A stretch of DNA of 64,000 nucleotides from Murimonas intestini (GCA_003148945.1 QGGY01000002.1:1-64000); one strand, 5' to 3'. Positions 14,685 through 23,853 are shown, numbered from the stretch's first letter. A program made the numbers and translations. Notes: generated from the letters alone by a model not told the origin.

Positions 14685-16649
14685 TTATTTACTCTGCTCT
14701 TCTGCCTCAATCCTGCGGATCTCTTTTGTCCTGATCTCCCTGCAGATATCATCGATAAATGCCTGAAGCTCCTTCTGGCCTTCGTCACCTTTGTAGCGGC
14801 TCCTCACAGACACCACGCCGTCTTCCTCTTCCTTAGCGCCTACCACCAGCATGTACGGCACACGGTCCAGGCGGCTTTCTCTGATCTTGTATCCGATTTT
14901 TTCAGACCTGTCATCTACTGAAGCGCGGATTCCGTTATCCTTAAGCTGCTCCATTACCTTGTGGGCATAATCGTGGAATTTTTCTGATATAGGAAGTACC
15001 CTTACCTGTTCAGGACACAGCCATGTGGGGAACATTCCGGCATATTTCTCGATCAGCCATGCCAATGTCCTCTCATAGCACCCCATACTCGTCCTGTGGA
15101 TGATGAACGGCCGTTTCTTCTCCCCATCCTTATCCACATAATACATATCAAAGCGCTCAGCCAGGAACATATCCAGCTGGATCGTTATCATAGTATCCTC
15201 TTTGCCGTAGACATTCTTTGCCTGAATATCTAGTTTTGGTCCGTAGAATGCAGATTCTCCTTCAGCCTCTGTATATTCCAGGCCGATATGATCAAGGATC
15301 TTGCGCATCATGTCCTGGACCTCATTCCAGGTTTCCACTGTACCCAGGTATTTATCAGGGTTCTTGGGATCCCAGAGAGACAGGCGGTATGTCACGTCAT
15401 CCTGCAGCCCCAGCGTAGTCAGGCAGTATTTGGCAAGATCCACACAGCCTTTGAATTCCTCCTCGATCTGGTCAGGACGGACGATCAGATGACCTTCCGA
15501 GATGGTGAACTGACGGACTCTTGTAAGACCGTGCATCTCGCCTGAGTCTTCATTTCTAAAAAGGGTGGATGTCTCACCATATCTGCATGGCAGATCCCTG
15601 TAGCTCTTCTGGCTCGCTTTATATACATAGTACTGGAACGGGCATGTCATGGGACGCAGGGCAAACACCTCTGACTCAGGATCTTCTTCATCACCCAGCA
15701 CGAACATCCCTTCTTTATAATGGTTCCAGTGGTCTGATATCACATACAGATCCTTTTTGGCCACAAGAGGTGTCTTTGTGCGCATATATCCCCGCTTCTC
15801 TTCTTCATCCTCGATCCACCTCTGGAGAGTACGGATGATGATCTCGCCCTTTGGCATAATGAGCGGAAGTCCCTGTCCTATCACATCAGCTGTGGTAAAG
15901 ATCTCCATCTCACGTCCCAGCTTGTTATGGTCGCGTTTCTTAGCCTCTTCCATCTGTCTGAGATGCTCATTGAGCTCATCCTTTGTCGAGTAGGCTGTTC
16001 CATAGATACGGGCAAGCATCTTATTCTTCTCATTGCCCCTCCAGTATGCCCCTGAGGAGGAGATGAGCTTAAACGCCTTGACTCCTTTTGTGTTCATCAG
16101 ATGGGGGCCGGCACACAGATCAGTAAAACCGCCCTGCTTATAGAAGGATATCACAGCATCCTCCGGGAGGTCACGGATCAGTTCCACCTTGTATGGCTCT
16201 CCCTTTTCCTCCATATAAGCCATGGCCTCAGCCCTGGGAAGCGTAAACTTCTCAAGCCTTGCACCTTCTTTGATTATTTTCTTCATTTCTTTTTCAATCG
16301 CATCCAGATCCTCTCTGGAAAACGGTTCATGGTCAAAATCATAGTAAAACCCTGTATCTATAGAAGGTCCTATTGCCAGCTTTGCCTCCGGATACAGACG
16401 TTTTACAGCCTCGGCCAGTACATGTGAGGCCGTATGCCTCAGCGCCGCCAGGCCTTTCTCATCTCTCGCTGTGAGTATATTCAGCTCACAATCACTGTCA
16501 ATGACTGTCCTCAGATCCACAACTCTTCCGTCAGCCTCAGCGGCACATGCCGCCCTTGCCAGCCCTTCACTTATGTCCAGAGCTATATCATATGCTGACT
16601 TTGCTTCTGCATACTCTTTCTTTGTTCCATCTTTTAATGTGATTATCAT
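14685..16649 (-). CDS. thrS: threonyl-tRNA synthetase
   Basis: 654 aa from the ATG at 16649 (AAGGAG seven bases upstream); in-frame extension to 16820 would read through the T-box terminator and is rejected. Domains: TGS (about 1-62, MIITLKDGTKKEY), editing/SAD domain (HTASHVLAEAVKRLY and later AGPHLM), class II catalytic core (motif 2 RYGETSTLFRNEDSGE, zinc-site region RPMTCPFQY, motif 3 GCYERTLAWLIEKYAG) and a C-terminal anticodon-binding domain (RVLPISEKFHDYA). It charges tRNA-Thr and clears Ser-tRNA-Thr. Expression is governed by the T-box leader directly upstream. Confidence 0.96.
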   Translation of the reverse strand: MIITLKDGTKKEYAEAKSAYDIALDISEGLARAACAAEADGRVVDLRTVIDSDCELNILTARDEKGLAALRHTASHVLAEAVKRLYPEAKLAIGPSIDTGFYYDFDHEPFSREDLDAIEKEMKKIIKEGARLEKFTLPRAEAMAYMEEKGEPYKVELIRDLPEDAVISFYKQGGFTDLCAGPHLMNTKGVKAFKLISSSGAYWRGNEKNKMLARIYGTAYSTKDELNEHLRQMEEAKKRDHNKLGREMEIFTTADVIGQGLPLIMPKGEIIIRTLQRWIEDEEEKRGYMRTKTPLVAKKDLYVISDHWNHYKEGMFVLGDEEDPESEVFALRPMTCPFQYYVYKASQKSYRDLPCRYGETSTLFRNEDSGEMHGLTRVRQFTISEGHLIVRPDQIEEEFKGCVDLAKYCLTTLGLQDDVTYRLSLWDPKNPDKYLGTVETWNEVQDMMRKILDHIGLEYTEAEGESAFYGPKLDIQAKNVYGKEDTMITIQLDMFLAERFDMYYVDKDGEKKRPFIIHRTSMGCYERTLAWLIEKYAGMFPTWLCPEQVRVLPISEKFHDYAHKVMEQLKDNGIRASVDDRSEKIGYKIRESRLDRVPYMLVVGAKEEEDGVVSVRSRYKGDEGQKELQAFIDDICREIRTKEIRRIEAEEQSK

Positions 16650-16732
16650 ATCAATTCTCCTTTTTTCAGCGGGCGCAGCTGCGCCTCCTTCCGGAGGGTC
16701 CTCTCCTGTCAGAAATAAAATTTCCACAAAAG

Positions 16733-16961
16733 AAAAAAATCCCCTGCAGTGCACTCTGCACTGCAAGGGACGAATATCTCCGCGGTTCCACCCTGTTTGT
16801 TTATATAACCTCTCATTCATGACGATAACGGAGTCACCGTGCCGTATTAAGGCCGCTCTGAGCTGGTTTTCAAATACATGCCGACAGGACGTTCACACCG
16901 TCTGATCCCTCTCTGAAGTCTTTCTGCATTCTACTCTTCTCATCAACGCTTTTCTGTTTAT
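16733..16961 (-). promoter_or_regulatory. threonine T-box riboswitch of thrS
   Basis: The minus strand carries the T-box core GGGTGGAACCGCGG (16793-16780), followed by a terminator stem CCCTTGCAGTGCA/TGCACTGCAGGGG with a U7 tract (16739-16733). Stem I is present, and the specifier-loop sequence GAAAACCAGCTC holds the codon ACC (16867-16865), a Thr codon followed by a purine, consistent with thrS. Uncharged tRNA-Thr would stabilise the antiterminator and allow transcription. Confidence 0.93.
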
Positions 16962-16967
16962 ATCTCG

Positions 16968-16995
16968 ATTATATCATTGAAGAACGATTTGTCAA
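16968..16995 (-). promoter_or_regulatory. promoter of the thrS T-box transcript
   Basis: Minus strand TTGACA (16995-16990), 16-bp spacer, TATAAT (16973-16968); both hexamers consensus. Confidence 0.88.
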
Positions 16996-17030
16996 TACTT
17001 ATTTCATTCCATATTCAGGACCCTGTATAA

Positions 17031-19118
17031 CTACCTAAATTCCTTTTCCAGAGCTTTTATCACGAATTCCGGCACATCTTCACTCTTTATCCCAAGTGAA
17101 AGCGTATTTCCGTTCTTCATATAAACCATGATGTCCATGTTGGCAAAACTATTTGACGCAACCGGAAACTGGCTCATATTGTCCCGCAGCAGCGGAGCTA
17201 TCTGGCTGATCTCATCCTCTGAGGTCAGTACACATTCTGCCCTCATCCCATCACTTCTTATAAATTCAGGATCGTAGCAGGATATTGTGACAGACTCAAT
17301 ATCAGAAGCATTCAGCTGTTCATCCACAGGATATCCGTACTCTTTAAGAAGCGCCACTGTTCCTGTAAATGATTCATAGACAGGATAATTCTCACTGAAC
17401 TGTGATATTCCGCCGTAGTAGGTTTCAGCCGCCGCCATCTGCAGCTGCGTCCCCCTGCTCTCATAGGTGAACCCGATGCTGCCTAATGCGGGTTCTGTTC
17501 TCAGAGTCTCAAATGTAACTCCCTCAAGCTCCTCTTTATAAGTCCGGAGCAGCTCCTCCTTCTGCTTTGAAGTGAGTTCCAGGTCTGTATAACCTGTAAC
17601 ACTGCTCAGATTCAGATAACGGACCTCCGAATTATCCCGGCCAAGGAGCGGGAAGAACTTGCTCCTGAAGGAAACATCTTTAAACAGCTCGTCCATGGTA
17701 TGATTCAGGGCTTCCAGGCTTACATAGTAATTCCTGTAAACTTCTTTTTCTCCTGCAAGTTCATATCTGACTGAGACAAATCTTGTATCACCCTCATAAT
17801 AAGCTGAACCGCTCTCCTTCAACCGCGCTATTCCCTCCTGCGCCAGTTCATAGACAGGTTCAAAGTTTGTGACACTGAGACTTTGCAGAGCCCTGATATC
17901 CGTATTGCCGCTGCCGATATCATAGGAGTCTCCGTAGTAAAAATTGCCGTTTATGCTGCTGTTATAGACCGACATGGACACAATCTCATCTTCATCGGGA
18001 ATATAGCTGTCATAGCCGATCCAGTCAAAATAGAATCCGCAGGCTACCAACAGTGAGGTCAGGACTGCTGCCGCCATCAATATCTTGTGTGCAAAAATCT
18101 CCCTGATATCCAGGTGGTATATAAATTCTATAAGTGCGCTCAGTATAATGCCGCCAAATATGATTCCCACAAAGAACCAGATACTGCCGTAGCTCATCAT
18201 CTTCAGCAGAAGCCCTGCTGTCAGTGAACACGGCACTACAAGAAGGAACTTCAGAGGCTTCTCTATCTTAGGAAATGCAATAGAATGTCCCGCAGCTTCC
18301 GACGCCCTCCTGCAATACAGCCAGAAGCACAGCAGGAACAGCAGCGCGATCATAAGTATGATCCAGCCGATACAGAAGAATGAAGTCTCCCCGCCCGCCA
18401 GCTTCGCCTCTGTAATAAGGCAGAGGAAGACGGGTGATAAGTATGACATAATGTCATACGTAACTTCTGAGCCTACAGACATCAGTGTGTGAAAAGACAT
18501 CTCAGCCAGGCCGACGATCAGGAATACGACCATCGGGCCATAACACATAAAGGTTGCTGCCGCCAGGATACCCACAATGATCTTGCCTGTCAGCACTGCC
18601 GCCAGTATCCCTGTCAGATACAGTACCAGATAGTACAGGACCTGCATCAGGAAAGCCTCCATGGCAATGAGAAATATCTGCCCTGTCAGCAGTGAATTGA
18701 TTGCTCCGATAATGATGCAGATAACAGTACACACAAAGCACGGAACCACATAAAAGAACAGGCCGTTTAAGAACTCTGCCAGAAACAGCTTCTGCCTGTT
18801 AACGGGAAGGCTGTGATAAAAGTCAACCTTCTGTTTGGAATTCATATAGCTGAAACAGGCAAATGCACTGACAACTGCACATCCTGCCGTCACAATGATC
18901 CTGCCCAGATTGCCGAAGCCTACAAAAGCCTGGAAGCTTTTTCTCACTGTTTCCAGTTCCAGATACCCTTCCTTGACAGAGCTCATCATACCATCAAGTT
19001 TCAGCAGGCAGGCCACAGGCAGGCTTATAAACAGCACCAGGCAGATCAGCGCCGGAAGCCAGCTCTTATACCTGCCTTCAACCTTCATCAGTTTAAAAAA
19101 TGATATTTTTGATGTCAT
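17031..19118 (-). CDS. ABC transporter permease of a YtrA-controlled operon
   Basis: 695 aa from the ATG at 19118 (GGAGG nine bases before; overlaps the ATPase gene by 26 bases). There are six to eight hydrophobic segments in the N-terminal half and two near residue 330-370, then a large hydrophilic, probably extracytoplasmic C-terminal part from about residue 375. The segment MNSKQKVDFYHSLPVNRQKLF is typical of large permeases paired with YtrB/YxlF-type ATPases in Clostridia, which act on membrane or cell-wall targeted compounds. I infer an exporter or envelope stress function because YtrA-type regulators respond to cell-wall antibiotics; the substrate is unknown. Confidence 0.82.
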   Translation of the reverse strand: MTSKISFFKLMKVEGRYKSWLPALICLVLFISLPVACLLKLDGMMSSVKEGYLELETVRKSFQAFVGFGNLGRIIVTAGCAVVSAFACFSYMNSKQKVDFYHSLPVNRQKLFLAEFLNGLFFYVVPCFVCTVICIIIGAINSLLTGQIFLIAMEAFLMQVLYYLVLYLTGILAAVLTGKIIVGILAAATFMCYGPMVVFLIVGLAEMSFHTLMSVGSEVTYDIMSYLSPVFLCLITEAKLAGGETSFFCIGWIILMIALLFLLCFWLYCRRASEAAGHSIAFPKIEKPLKFLLVVPCSLTAGLLLKMMSYGSIWFFVGIIFGGIILSALIEFIYHLDIREIFAHKILMAAAVLTSLLVACGFYFDWIGYDSYIPDEDEIVSMSVYNSSINGNFYYGDSYDIGSGNTDIRALQSLSVTNFEPVYELAQEGIARLKESGSAYYEGDTRFVSVRYELAGEKEVYRNYYVSLEALNHTMDELFKDVSFRSKFFPLLGRDNSEVRYLNLSSVTGYTDLELTSKQKEELLRTYKEELEGVTFETLRTEPALGSIGFTYESRGTQLQMAAAETYYGGISQFSENYPVYESFTGTVALLKEYGYPVDEQLNASDIESVTISCYDPEFIRSDGMRAECVLTSEDEISQIAPLLRDNMSQFPVASNSFANMDIMVYMKNGNTLSLGIKSEDVPEFVIKALEKEFR

Positions 19119-19995
19119 AGCCCGCCACCTCCGTCTCACTGATAAATATTTCTTCCAGGGTCAGGGGAAGGACCTCGTAGAACAGCGGCTCCTTCTGCTC
19201 CACACTCATTAATATTTCCTGCTTTGTCCCCCTTGCCACGATCGTGAGCAGCGACCCCCTTTTCTCATGCTGCAGCACATCCAGCTCTTTTAAAAGCTCC
19301 TCCTCAAATACGGGATTGCGGATGACACACTGGACTTTATGGATATGGAACTTCATATCTTCAAGATCCTTTGACAGCAGTATACCTCCTTTATGCAGAA
19401 GGCCTACATGGTCACAGATATCTTCCAGCTCCCTGAGGCTGTGGGATGCTATGACCGGCGTAAAATTTCTGTTTAAAAGCTCCACCGCAAACAGGCTTTT
19501 CACTGCCTGGCGCATAACAGGATCCAGTCCGTCAAAAGTCTCGTCACAGAAAAGATACCTGGTCTGGGCACAGATCCCTAACAGGACGGAAACCTGTTTC
19601 TTCATACCTTTTGAAAAGGTATTTATCTTGCGCTTTGGATCAAGCCCGAACTTCCCCACCAGCTCATCAAAGCGCTCTTTATTAAAATCAGGATAAACGA
19701 TGGCATAATAATCGGCCATGTTCCTGGCAGTTGCATTCGGAAAAAAGTATGCCGTGTCCGATAAAAAGCAGATCCTGGACTTGGCTGCCGCATTCTCATA
19801 GACATCCTCGCCGTCCACCATGGCCATGCCCGTATCCGGTTTAAGCACTCCTGAGAGTACCCGAAGCAGCGTGCTCTTCCCGGCCCCATTAGTCCCCACC
19901 AGTCCGAAAATGCTGCCTTCTTCTATGGTAGCCACTATATTATCCAGGGCTTTTATATCTCCGAAGGACTTATTCACTCCGTTAATTTCTATCAT
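19093..19995 (-). CDS. ABC transporter ATP-binding protein (YtrB-like)
   Basis: 300 aa from the ATG at 19995 (GGAGG six bases before). Walker A GLVGTNGAGKST, Q-loop region FLSDTAYFFPNA, ABC signature degenerate (FSKGMKKQVSVLL), Walker B YLFCDETFDGLD, and switch His in IASHSLRELED. The signature FSKGMKK and the FxDET Walker B are typical of drug/peptide exporter ATPases of the YtrB subgroup. Middle gene of gntR-ATPase-permease with overlapping reading frames, so all three are translated as a unit. It powers the large permease downstream. Confidence 0.93.
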   Translation of the reverse strand: MIEINGVNKSFGDIKALDNIVATIEEGSIFGLVGTNGAGKSTLLRVLSGVLKPDTGMAMVDGEDVYENAAAKSRICFLSDTAYFFPNATARNMADYYAIVYPDFNKERFDELVGKFGLDPKRKINTFSKGMKKQVSVLLGICAQTRYLFCDETFDGLDPVMRQAVKSLFAVELLNRNFTPVIASHSLRELEDICDHVGLLHKGGILLSKDLEDMKFHIHKVQCVIRNPVFEEELLKELDVLQHEKRGSLLTIVARGTKQEILMSVEQKEPLFYEVLPLTLEEIFISETEVAGYDIKNIIF

Positions 19996-20362
19996 ACTGG
20001 CCCTCCTCAAACATTTCTTTTGATTTCTCCAGAAACTCATCCCTGGTAACTCCCAGTTCTTTCCCCTGGATAACCACATTCTTCAGCGTCCTGTAAAAAG
20101 CCTGAATCTTTCTGTTCTTTACTTCACTGTCGCCGGACACGAAATTGCCCCTTCCTTTAACAGGGTAAATAAATCCCTGCTGCTCCAGAACTGCATATGC
20201 CTTCTGTATGGTATTTGGGTTGATCGCCAGATCTACAGCCAGATTTCTCACTGACGGCAGCTGTGTGTCCGGTTCCAGCGCCCCATTCACAATCAGCGTC
20301 TGAAAGCGTTCTACAATCTGTTCATAAATTGGCATCCGATTTTGATAATCGATCGTTATCAT
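19982..20362 (-). CDS. ytrA: GntR-family repressor, YtrA subfamily
   Basis: 126 aa, the short YtrA type: a winged helix-turn-helix (about 8-76; PIYEQIVERFQTLIVNG, LPSVRNLAVDLAINPNTIQKAY) followed by only about 50 residues, with no ligand-binding FadR/HutC domain. These regulators repress their own ABC operon. The promoter region upstream contains AGTGTA-N13-TACACT, which matches the inverted repeat described for B. subtilis YtrA as I recall it. ATG preceded by AGGAAGG. First gene of the operon; it overlaps the ATPase start by 14 bases. Confidence 0.92.
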   Translation of the reverse strand: MITIDYQNRMPIYEQIVERFQTLIVNGALEPDTQLPSVRNLAVDLAINPNTIQKAYAVLEQQGFIYPVKGRGNFVSGDSEVKNRKIQAFYRTLKNVVIQGKELGVTRDEFLEKSKEMFEEGQYDRN

Positions 20363-20387
20363 AGAACCTTCCTCTCTTCTCCATAAG

Positions 20388-20393
20388 ATTATA
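20388..20393 (-). promoter_or_regulatory. -10 box of the ytrA operon
   Basis: TATAAT on the minus strand 26 nt before the ATG; the -35 (TTTTCT at 16 bp) is poor, as expected for a weak, regulated promoter. Confidence 0.5.
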
Positions 20394-20426
20394 CTTTACA
20401 AAAGCACACAGAAAACAAGGTTTCCA

Positions 20427-20451
20427 AGTGTACCATCCGCATTAGTACACT
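20427..20451. promoter_or_regulatory. YtrA operator: AGTGTA-N13-TACACT
   Basis: Exact inverted repeat with a 13-bp spacer, 34 bp upstream of the -10 box of the gntR-ABC operon, i.e. over or just beyond the -35 region, so a bound repressor would block the polymerase. Confidence 0.8.
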
Positions 20452-20545
20452 TACTTTATAGCACAGGCACTATCCGGGCGCAATGGGGTTAAGGTATTAT
20501 TAAGTTATCTTAATCAAATATGCCGTTTTGACTATTTACAAAGCC

Positions 20546-21142
20546 CTACAGAAGCTCTTCATCGTAATGGGCGCGGCTCCCTCCCACAAACTTATATCTT
20601 GTCCTGGCGCATACCACATGGGCGCTTCCCACATTCTTTCTCTCTGTCCTGACAGGCACGGCCACTCTCTTCAGATGCATGCCAATCAAAGTATCTCCAA
20701 TATCTATTCCTGCATCCGCTGACACTTCCTCAACTGCCGCAGGATGGACAAATCCCCTGTATGCCGCTGTTGCAAATGCCCCTCCGGCCTTTGGCATGGG
20801 CACCACATTCACCCTCTCCAGATGATACCTGTCCGCCGCCTCTTCTTCTATTATAATAGCGCGGTTCAAATGCTCACAGCACTGTGCAGCCAGATAGATG
20901 CCCCGCGGGACCAGCGCTCTTTGTATACCGGCAAACACTGCCTCCCCCACCTCTTTATTTGAGTAAGAACCTATTCTGTGCTTTTCTATCTCGCTGGTGG
21001 AACATCCTGCCACCAGGATATCACCGCTTCTTAATCCTGCCGCATCCAGAAGCTGGCTCACAGCTTCGTATGCCTCCTCTGCAATTTGCTCCAGTTCCCC
21101 GGCTGTAAGCTTCTCCTCTGACATCCCTTTTTCCTGTGCCAT
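20546..21142 (-). CDS. YwlG family protein (DUF436, TIGR01440)
   Basis: 198 aa. It has the conserved DUF436 features: a long N-terminal helix, GDILVAGCSTSEI, AAQCCEHLNRA and VGSAHVVCARTRYKFVGGSRAHYD at the C-terminus (family ends in a similar GGxRAxY motif). The family is widespread in Firmicutes, often next to glyA/upp in Bacilli, and its function is unknown. Conserved Cys residues (GCSTSE, CCEH) hint at metal or nucleotide chemistry. ATG with GGAG upstream; 12 bases downstream of the ydcF-like gene, so co-transcribed with it. Confidence 0.9.
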   Translation of the reverse strand: MAQEKGMSEEKLTAGELEQIAEEAYEAVSQLLDAAGLRSGDILVAGCSTSEIEKHRIGSYSNKEVGEAVFAGIQRALVPRGIYLAAQCCEHLNRAIIIEEEAADRYHLERVNVVPMPKAGGAFATAAYRGFVHPAAVEEVSADAGIDIGDTLIGMHLKRVAVPVRTERKNVGSAHVVCARTRYKFVGGSRAHYDEELL

Positions 21143-21154
21143 AATATCATCTCC

Positions 21155-21883
21155 TCACCTCAGTTTTTCTTTCACAAGCGCAAATGCCTCCCTCACCATA
21201 TAATGCACCTGGAATTTCGGATCAGAATAAGCCGCTATTCCGCATACATTAGTATAGCCCTGCTTCCCGGCAATCATAAGGGCACGGCATATATGAAAAT
21301 TATTTGATATAATTCCCACAGAAGCATCACTGCCGCCAATCAGACCTGCACAAAAGCGAAGGTTTTCCTCGGTGCTTGTAGATTTATCCTCTTTTATAAG
21401 CCTCTCAGGGGCAATCCCCCTGTCCTCCAGATAGCGGCGCATGGCTTCTGCCTCTGTGATATCTTCACCGTCACCCTGGCCTCCTGATAAAATAGCTGTT
21501 GTTCTTTCATTTTCTGTCATGTAATCATATGCTGCCTCCAGCCTCTTTGTAAGAGCCTTGCTCGGGTTCTCGCCCCGTACCTGGGCGCCCAGCACGATCA
21601 CATAATCCAGGTCCGGCTTTCCCTTCTCCCCCATCTTTCCAACTATCTGCACTTCCGCAGCCAGGAAGATGACAAGCCCTGCTCCTATCACTATTCCTGC
21701 GGCTATTTTCAGCCAGAGAGGAAGATGCCATATCCCAGCTTTCTGCTGGCGCCATACAAATGACAGCCCTCCTAAAAATACTGCAGCCAATAACCATACT
21801 ATTGCAAAATCCATTCCGAAAGCCAGCAGAAATACAAAATAAACCAGGCAGACCACTGCTGCCGCCAATAAAAATATGTCCAT
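21155..21883 (-). CDS. YdcF/SanA-like (DUF218) membrane protein
   Basis: 242 aa: three hydrophobic segments in the first 90 residues (about 2-20, 24-42, 58-78), then the DUF218 domain with YVIVLGAQVRGENPSKALTKRLE, TTAILSGGQGDGE and IGIISNNFHICRAL-like motifs. DUF218 proteins act at the envelope; SanA in E. coli affects vancomycin permeability. ATG immediately follows a terminator and a GGAGGG ribosome site. Operon with the DUF436 gene. Confidence 0.88.
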   Translation of the reverse strand: MDIFLLAAAVVCLVYFVFLLAFGMDFAIVWLLAAVFLGGLSFVWRQQKAGIWHLPLWLKIAAGIVIGAGLVIFLAAEVQIVGKMGEKGKPDLDYVIVLGAQVRGENPSKALTKRLEAAYDYMTENERTTAILSGGQGDGEDITEAEAMRRYLEDRGIAPERLIKEDKSTSTEENLRFCAGLIGGSDASVGIISNNFHICRALMIAGKQGYTNVCGIAAYSDPKFQVHYMVREAFALVKEKLR

Positions 21884-21891
21884 TATCCCTC

Positions 21892-21939
21892 CAAAAAAAA
21901 TGCTGATCTCCGGGCTGAATCAACCCCTGGAAATCAGCA
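21892..21939 (-). terminator. terminator after the SEC-C gene
   Basis: Minus strand ATGCTGATTTCCAGGGG (21939-21923) pairs with CCCGGAGATCAGCAT (21913-21899), then eight U (21899-21892). The ribosome site of the DUF218 gene follows directly, so some read-through or a promoter within 21940-21953 is needed for that gene. Confidence 0.85.
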
Positions 21940-21953
21940 TCGATTATCTGATC

Positions 21954-22460
21954 CTATGCATTTTTACCGCAGCATTTTTTATATTTCTTTCCGCTGCCGC
22001 ACGGACATGGATCATTTCTTCCAATCTTAGGCCCTTTTACGATCGTGTTGGCTTTCTTTGCATCCATGTACAGCTTTTTCCTCTGCTCAGGTGTAAAGAT
22101 CTCATCCCATACAGGGAGTTCATACAGCCAGTCAGCTTTCGCATCTACCATGTTCTTAAAGAGCATCTCTTTGTCAAAGCCAAGATTGACCTCCGTATTC
22201 TCATCCATCTCATCGATTGGATTCTTAACCTTAAGGCTGTCATCAATACCGTCCAGAAAGCCCACCATAGTCATGACCGGAATGCCGTATTTATCCGCCA
22301 GTTCTTTTACTGTGCCTCTGACTACTTCATCCGGATTTGTGAGCAGTTTCTCATATATGCCTTTTTCCACAAGGAAATAGTCTGTCCAGAATTTCTGCAG
22401 CTGTTTTTTATCTGTCTCCTGAGAGTACGCAACGTCTCTCCATTCCTGTAATAATCCCAT
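21954..22460 (-). CDS. SEC-C motif protein of unknown function
   Basis: 168 aa: about 145 residues of mostly helical sequence starting [20 protein letters not shown], then a C-terminal SEC-C zinc motif ([14 protein letters not shown], about 151-165) preceded by IGRND. The zinc finger is the same kind found at the end of SecA and binds SecB or ribosomes; here the attached domain is not SecA. Single-gene transcript closed by its own terminator. No further function can be given. Confidence 0.87.
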   Translation of the reverse strand: MGLLQEWRDVAYSQETDKKQLQKFWTDYFLVEKGIYEKLLTNPDEVVRGTVKELADKYGIPVMTMVGFLDGIDDSLKVKNPIDEMDENTEVNLGFDKEMLFKNMVDAKADWLYELPVWDEIFTPEQRKKLYMDAKKANTIVKGPKIGRNDPCPCGSGKKYKKCCGKNA

Positions 22461-22766
22461 TTTTTCCTACCGTCCTTTGTTTCATCAAATATTTCAAATC
22501 TATACAACAGCTATAGTATATAACACTTTCTATTTTTTTTCAAAAAGAATTTTTATTTTGTATAAAATTTCTTTTTTTACCCATACTATGATTAATCTCA
22601 TAGAAAAGAAAACGAAGTAAACACGTTTTTTCTTTCTATAAGATTAACAGATGTCCTGACTGCTAACCCCCTTTTACGGGAAGGACAATTACTAAAGAAA
22701 AAAGAAATACTTATCCTCCCCTTAAACCTCCGTGGTTGTCGCAATGGCGCGAAGCTGCGGGGGTTT
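22461..22766. other. gene-free gap with hairpin repeat and a plus-strand terminator-like stem
   Basis: Contains an imperfect long hairpin 22590-22649 (TTAATCT...AGATTAA outer arms, AGAAAACG/CGTTTTTTCT inner arms), similar in layout to the 4942-4982 hairpin, and a stem TGTCCT/AGGACA around 22653-22687. At 22717-22768 AAACCTCCG pairs with CGGGGGTTT followed by TTTATTT on the plus strand. No protein gene reads into that terminator on the plus strand, so a small RNA ending here is possible; I see no clear promoter for it. Confidence 0.4.
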
Positions 22767-23792
22767 TTATTTCCAAACATCCTCCTGTGAAAGCAGCACA
22801 TCATGAGGAATAATGATGCCATTTACCCAGAACTGGTACTGAGGATCTTCATCCGGCTGGGTCATCACATCGGCTGTCCATACTTCACCTGTCCCATATT
22901 TCATAACTACATAGCTGGCTGACTCTGCCGTGCCGTCAGATGACTGCGACAGCTTTCTTACACTGAGGAGGCTCTCCTCCCCCACATCAGCTGACACTAC
23001 TGAACCGCTTCCGCGGCAGTAAGTCTTTCCGCTCTCTGTATCACTTTTCGTGAAGGAGAGGCCGCTAAAACTGTATTGATCGGCAACATTTTCCGAAAAG
23101 TCCACAGTGCTGCTGATCTCCACCCACATACCCGGGTCCGGTGTCCCGATGGGATATTTCTTGTAGAAATTAAGCTGCCCCTCTCCGTTGGCCAGGATGG
23201 TCACGCCCTGCCCCAGGACTGAACCTGCGGCGTCCCGGATCCTGTACACAACCATACAGTCTCTCAAATCAGCTGAATAGATACTTGCATTCAGAAAATA
23301 ATCTACCTCATCATAAGCCAGATATTCATACGCATAAGTGTCAACATATCCAACTGAAACCTGTTTGCCGCTCTGCTCAACAGGCGTCGCCTGTATATAA
23401 GAGACGATCCTCTCGATCTCCCCGGGATATCCCCGGCTGACATTTGCCATCTGGCCCCTTCCCTTTGCGACTGCAACTAATGCATTGCTGTCCCCCGGAG
23501 AATCCATCACCAGAATATAATCCGTGGTGACGTCAGAGCATGTGAACTCTTTCTGGTAATCAGCATATCCTGATGAATCCTCTCCGAATTCATCCTGCTC
23601 CCACTCAAACATATTAAACTCAACACCGGTCTGAAAATCCCGGTATACATCCGCCACACTTAAACCCTCTCCCATATATTCCTGGCCTGAGTCTGTACTC
23701 AGGCTGTCTGCAGCTGCCGCTTCTGTGGTACTCTCACACGTCCCCAAGGCCAGAACTGCGGCTAACGCTGCCACTATAACTTTTCCCTTCAT
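22767..23792 (-). CDS. secreted protein, putative lipoprotein, unknown function
   Basis: 341 aa. The N-terminus MKGKVIVAALAAVLALGTC is a signal peptide whose end resembles a lipobox, but Thr at -1 before Cys is atypical, so lipid anchoring is uncertain. An acidic Ser/Thr/Ala linker follows (20-45). The remainder has no motif I recognise; it is acidic, rich in Tyr/Ser/Gly, and probably beta-rich, suggesting an extracellular domain. ATG with GGAGG eight bases upstream and a plausible promoter at 23825-23853. Single gene. Function not assigned. Confidence 0.75.
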   Translation of the reverse strand: MKGKVIVAALAAVLALGTCESTTEAAAADSLSTDSGQEYMGEGLSVADVYRDFQTGVEFNMFEWEQDEFGEDSSGYADYQKEFTCSDVTTDYILVMDSPGDSNALVAVAKGRGQMANVSRGYPGEIERIVSYIQATPVEQSGKQVSVGYVDTYAYEYLAYDEVDYFLNASIYSADLRDCMVVYRIRDAAGSVLGQGVTILANGEGQLNFYKKYPIGTPDPGMWVEISSTVDFSENVADQYSFSGLSFTKSDTESGKTYCRGSGSVVSADVGEESLLSVRKLSQSSDGTAESASYVVMKYGTGEVWTADVMTQPDEDPQYQFWVNGIIIPHDVLLSQEDVWK

Positions 23793-23824
23793 CCGCTTAC
23801 CCTCCAGGCCCTGTTATTGACACA

Positions 23825-23853
23825 ATTATACAATATTTTTTTATTTTTGTCAT
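23825..23853 (-). promoter_or_regulatory. promoter of the secreted-protein gene
   Basis: Minus strand ATGACA (23853-23848), 17-bp spacer, TATAAT (23830-23825), about 32 nt before the ATG. Confidence 0.65.

Noticed and set aside
16650-16820. Upstream in-frame extension of thrS
   Set aside because: The extension lies within the T-box terminator and lacks the conserved TGS start; AAGGAG sits before the inner ATG.
22598-22822. 74-aa minus-strand frame across the 22.6-22.8 kb hairpin region
   Set aside because: It overlaps the end of the secreted-protein gene, crosses two hairpins and has no ribosome site.
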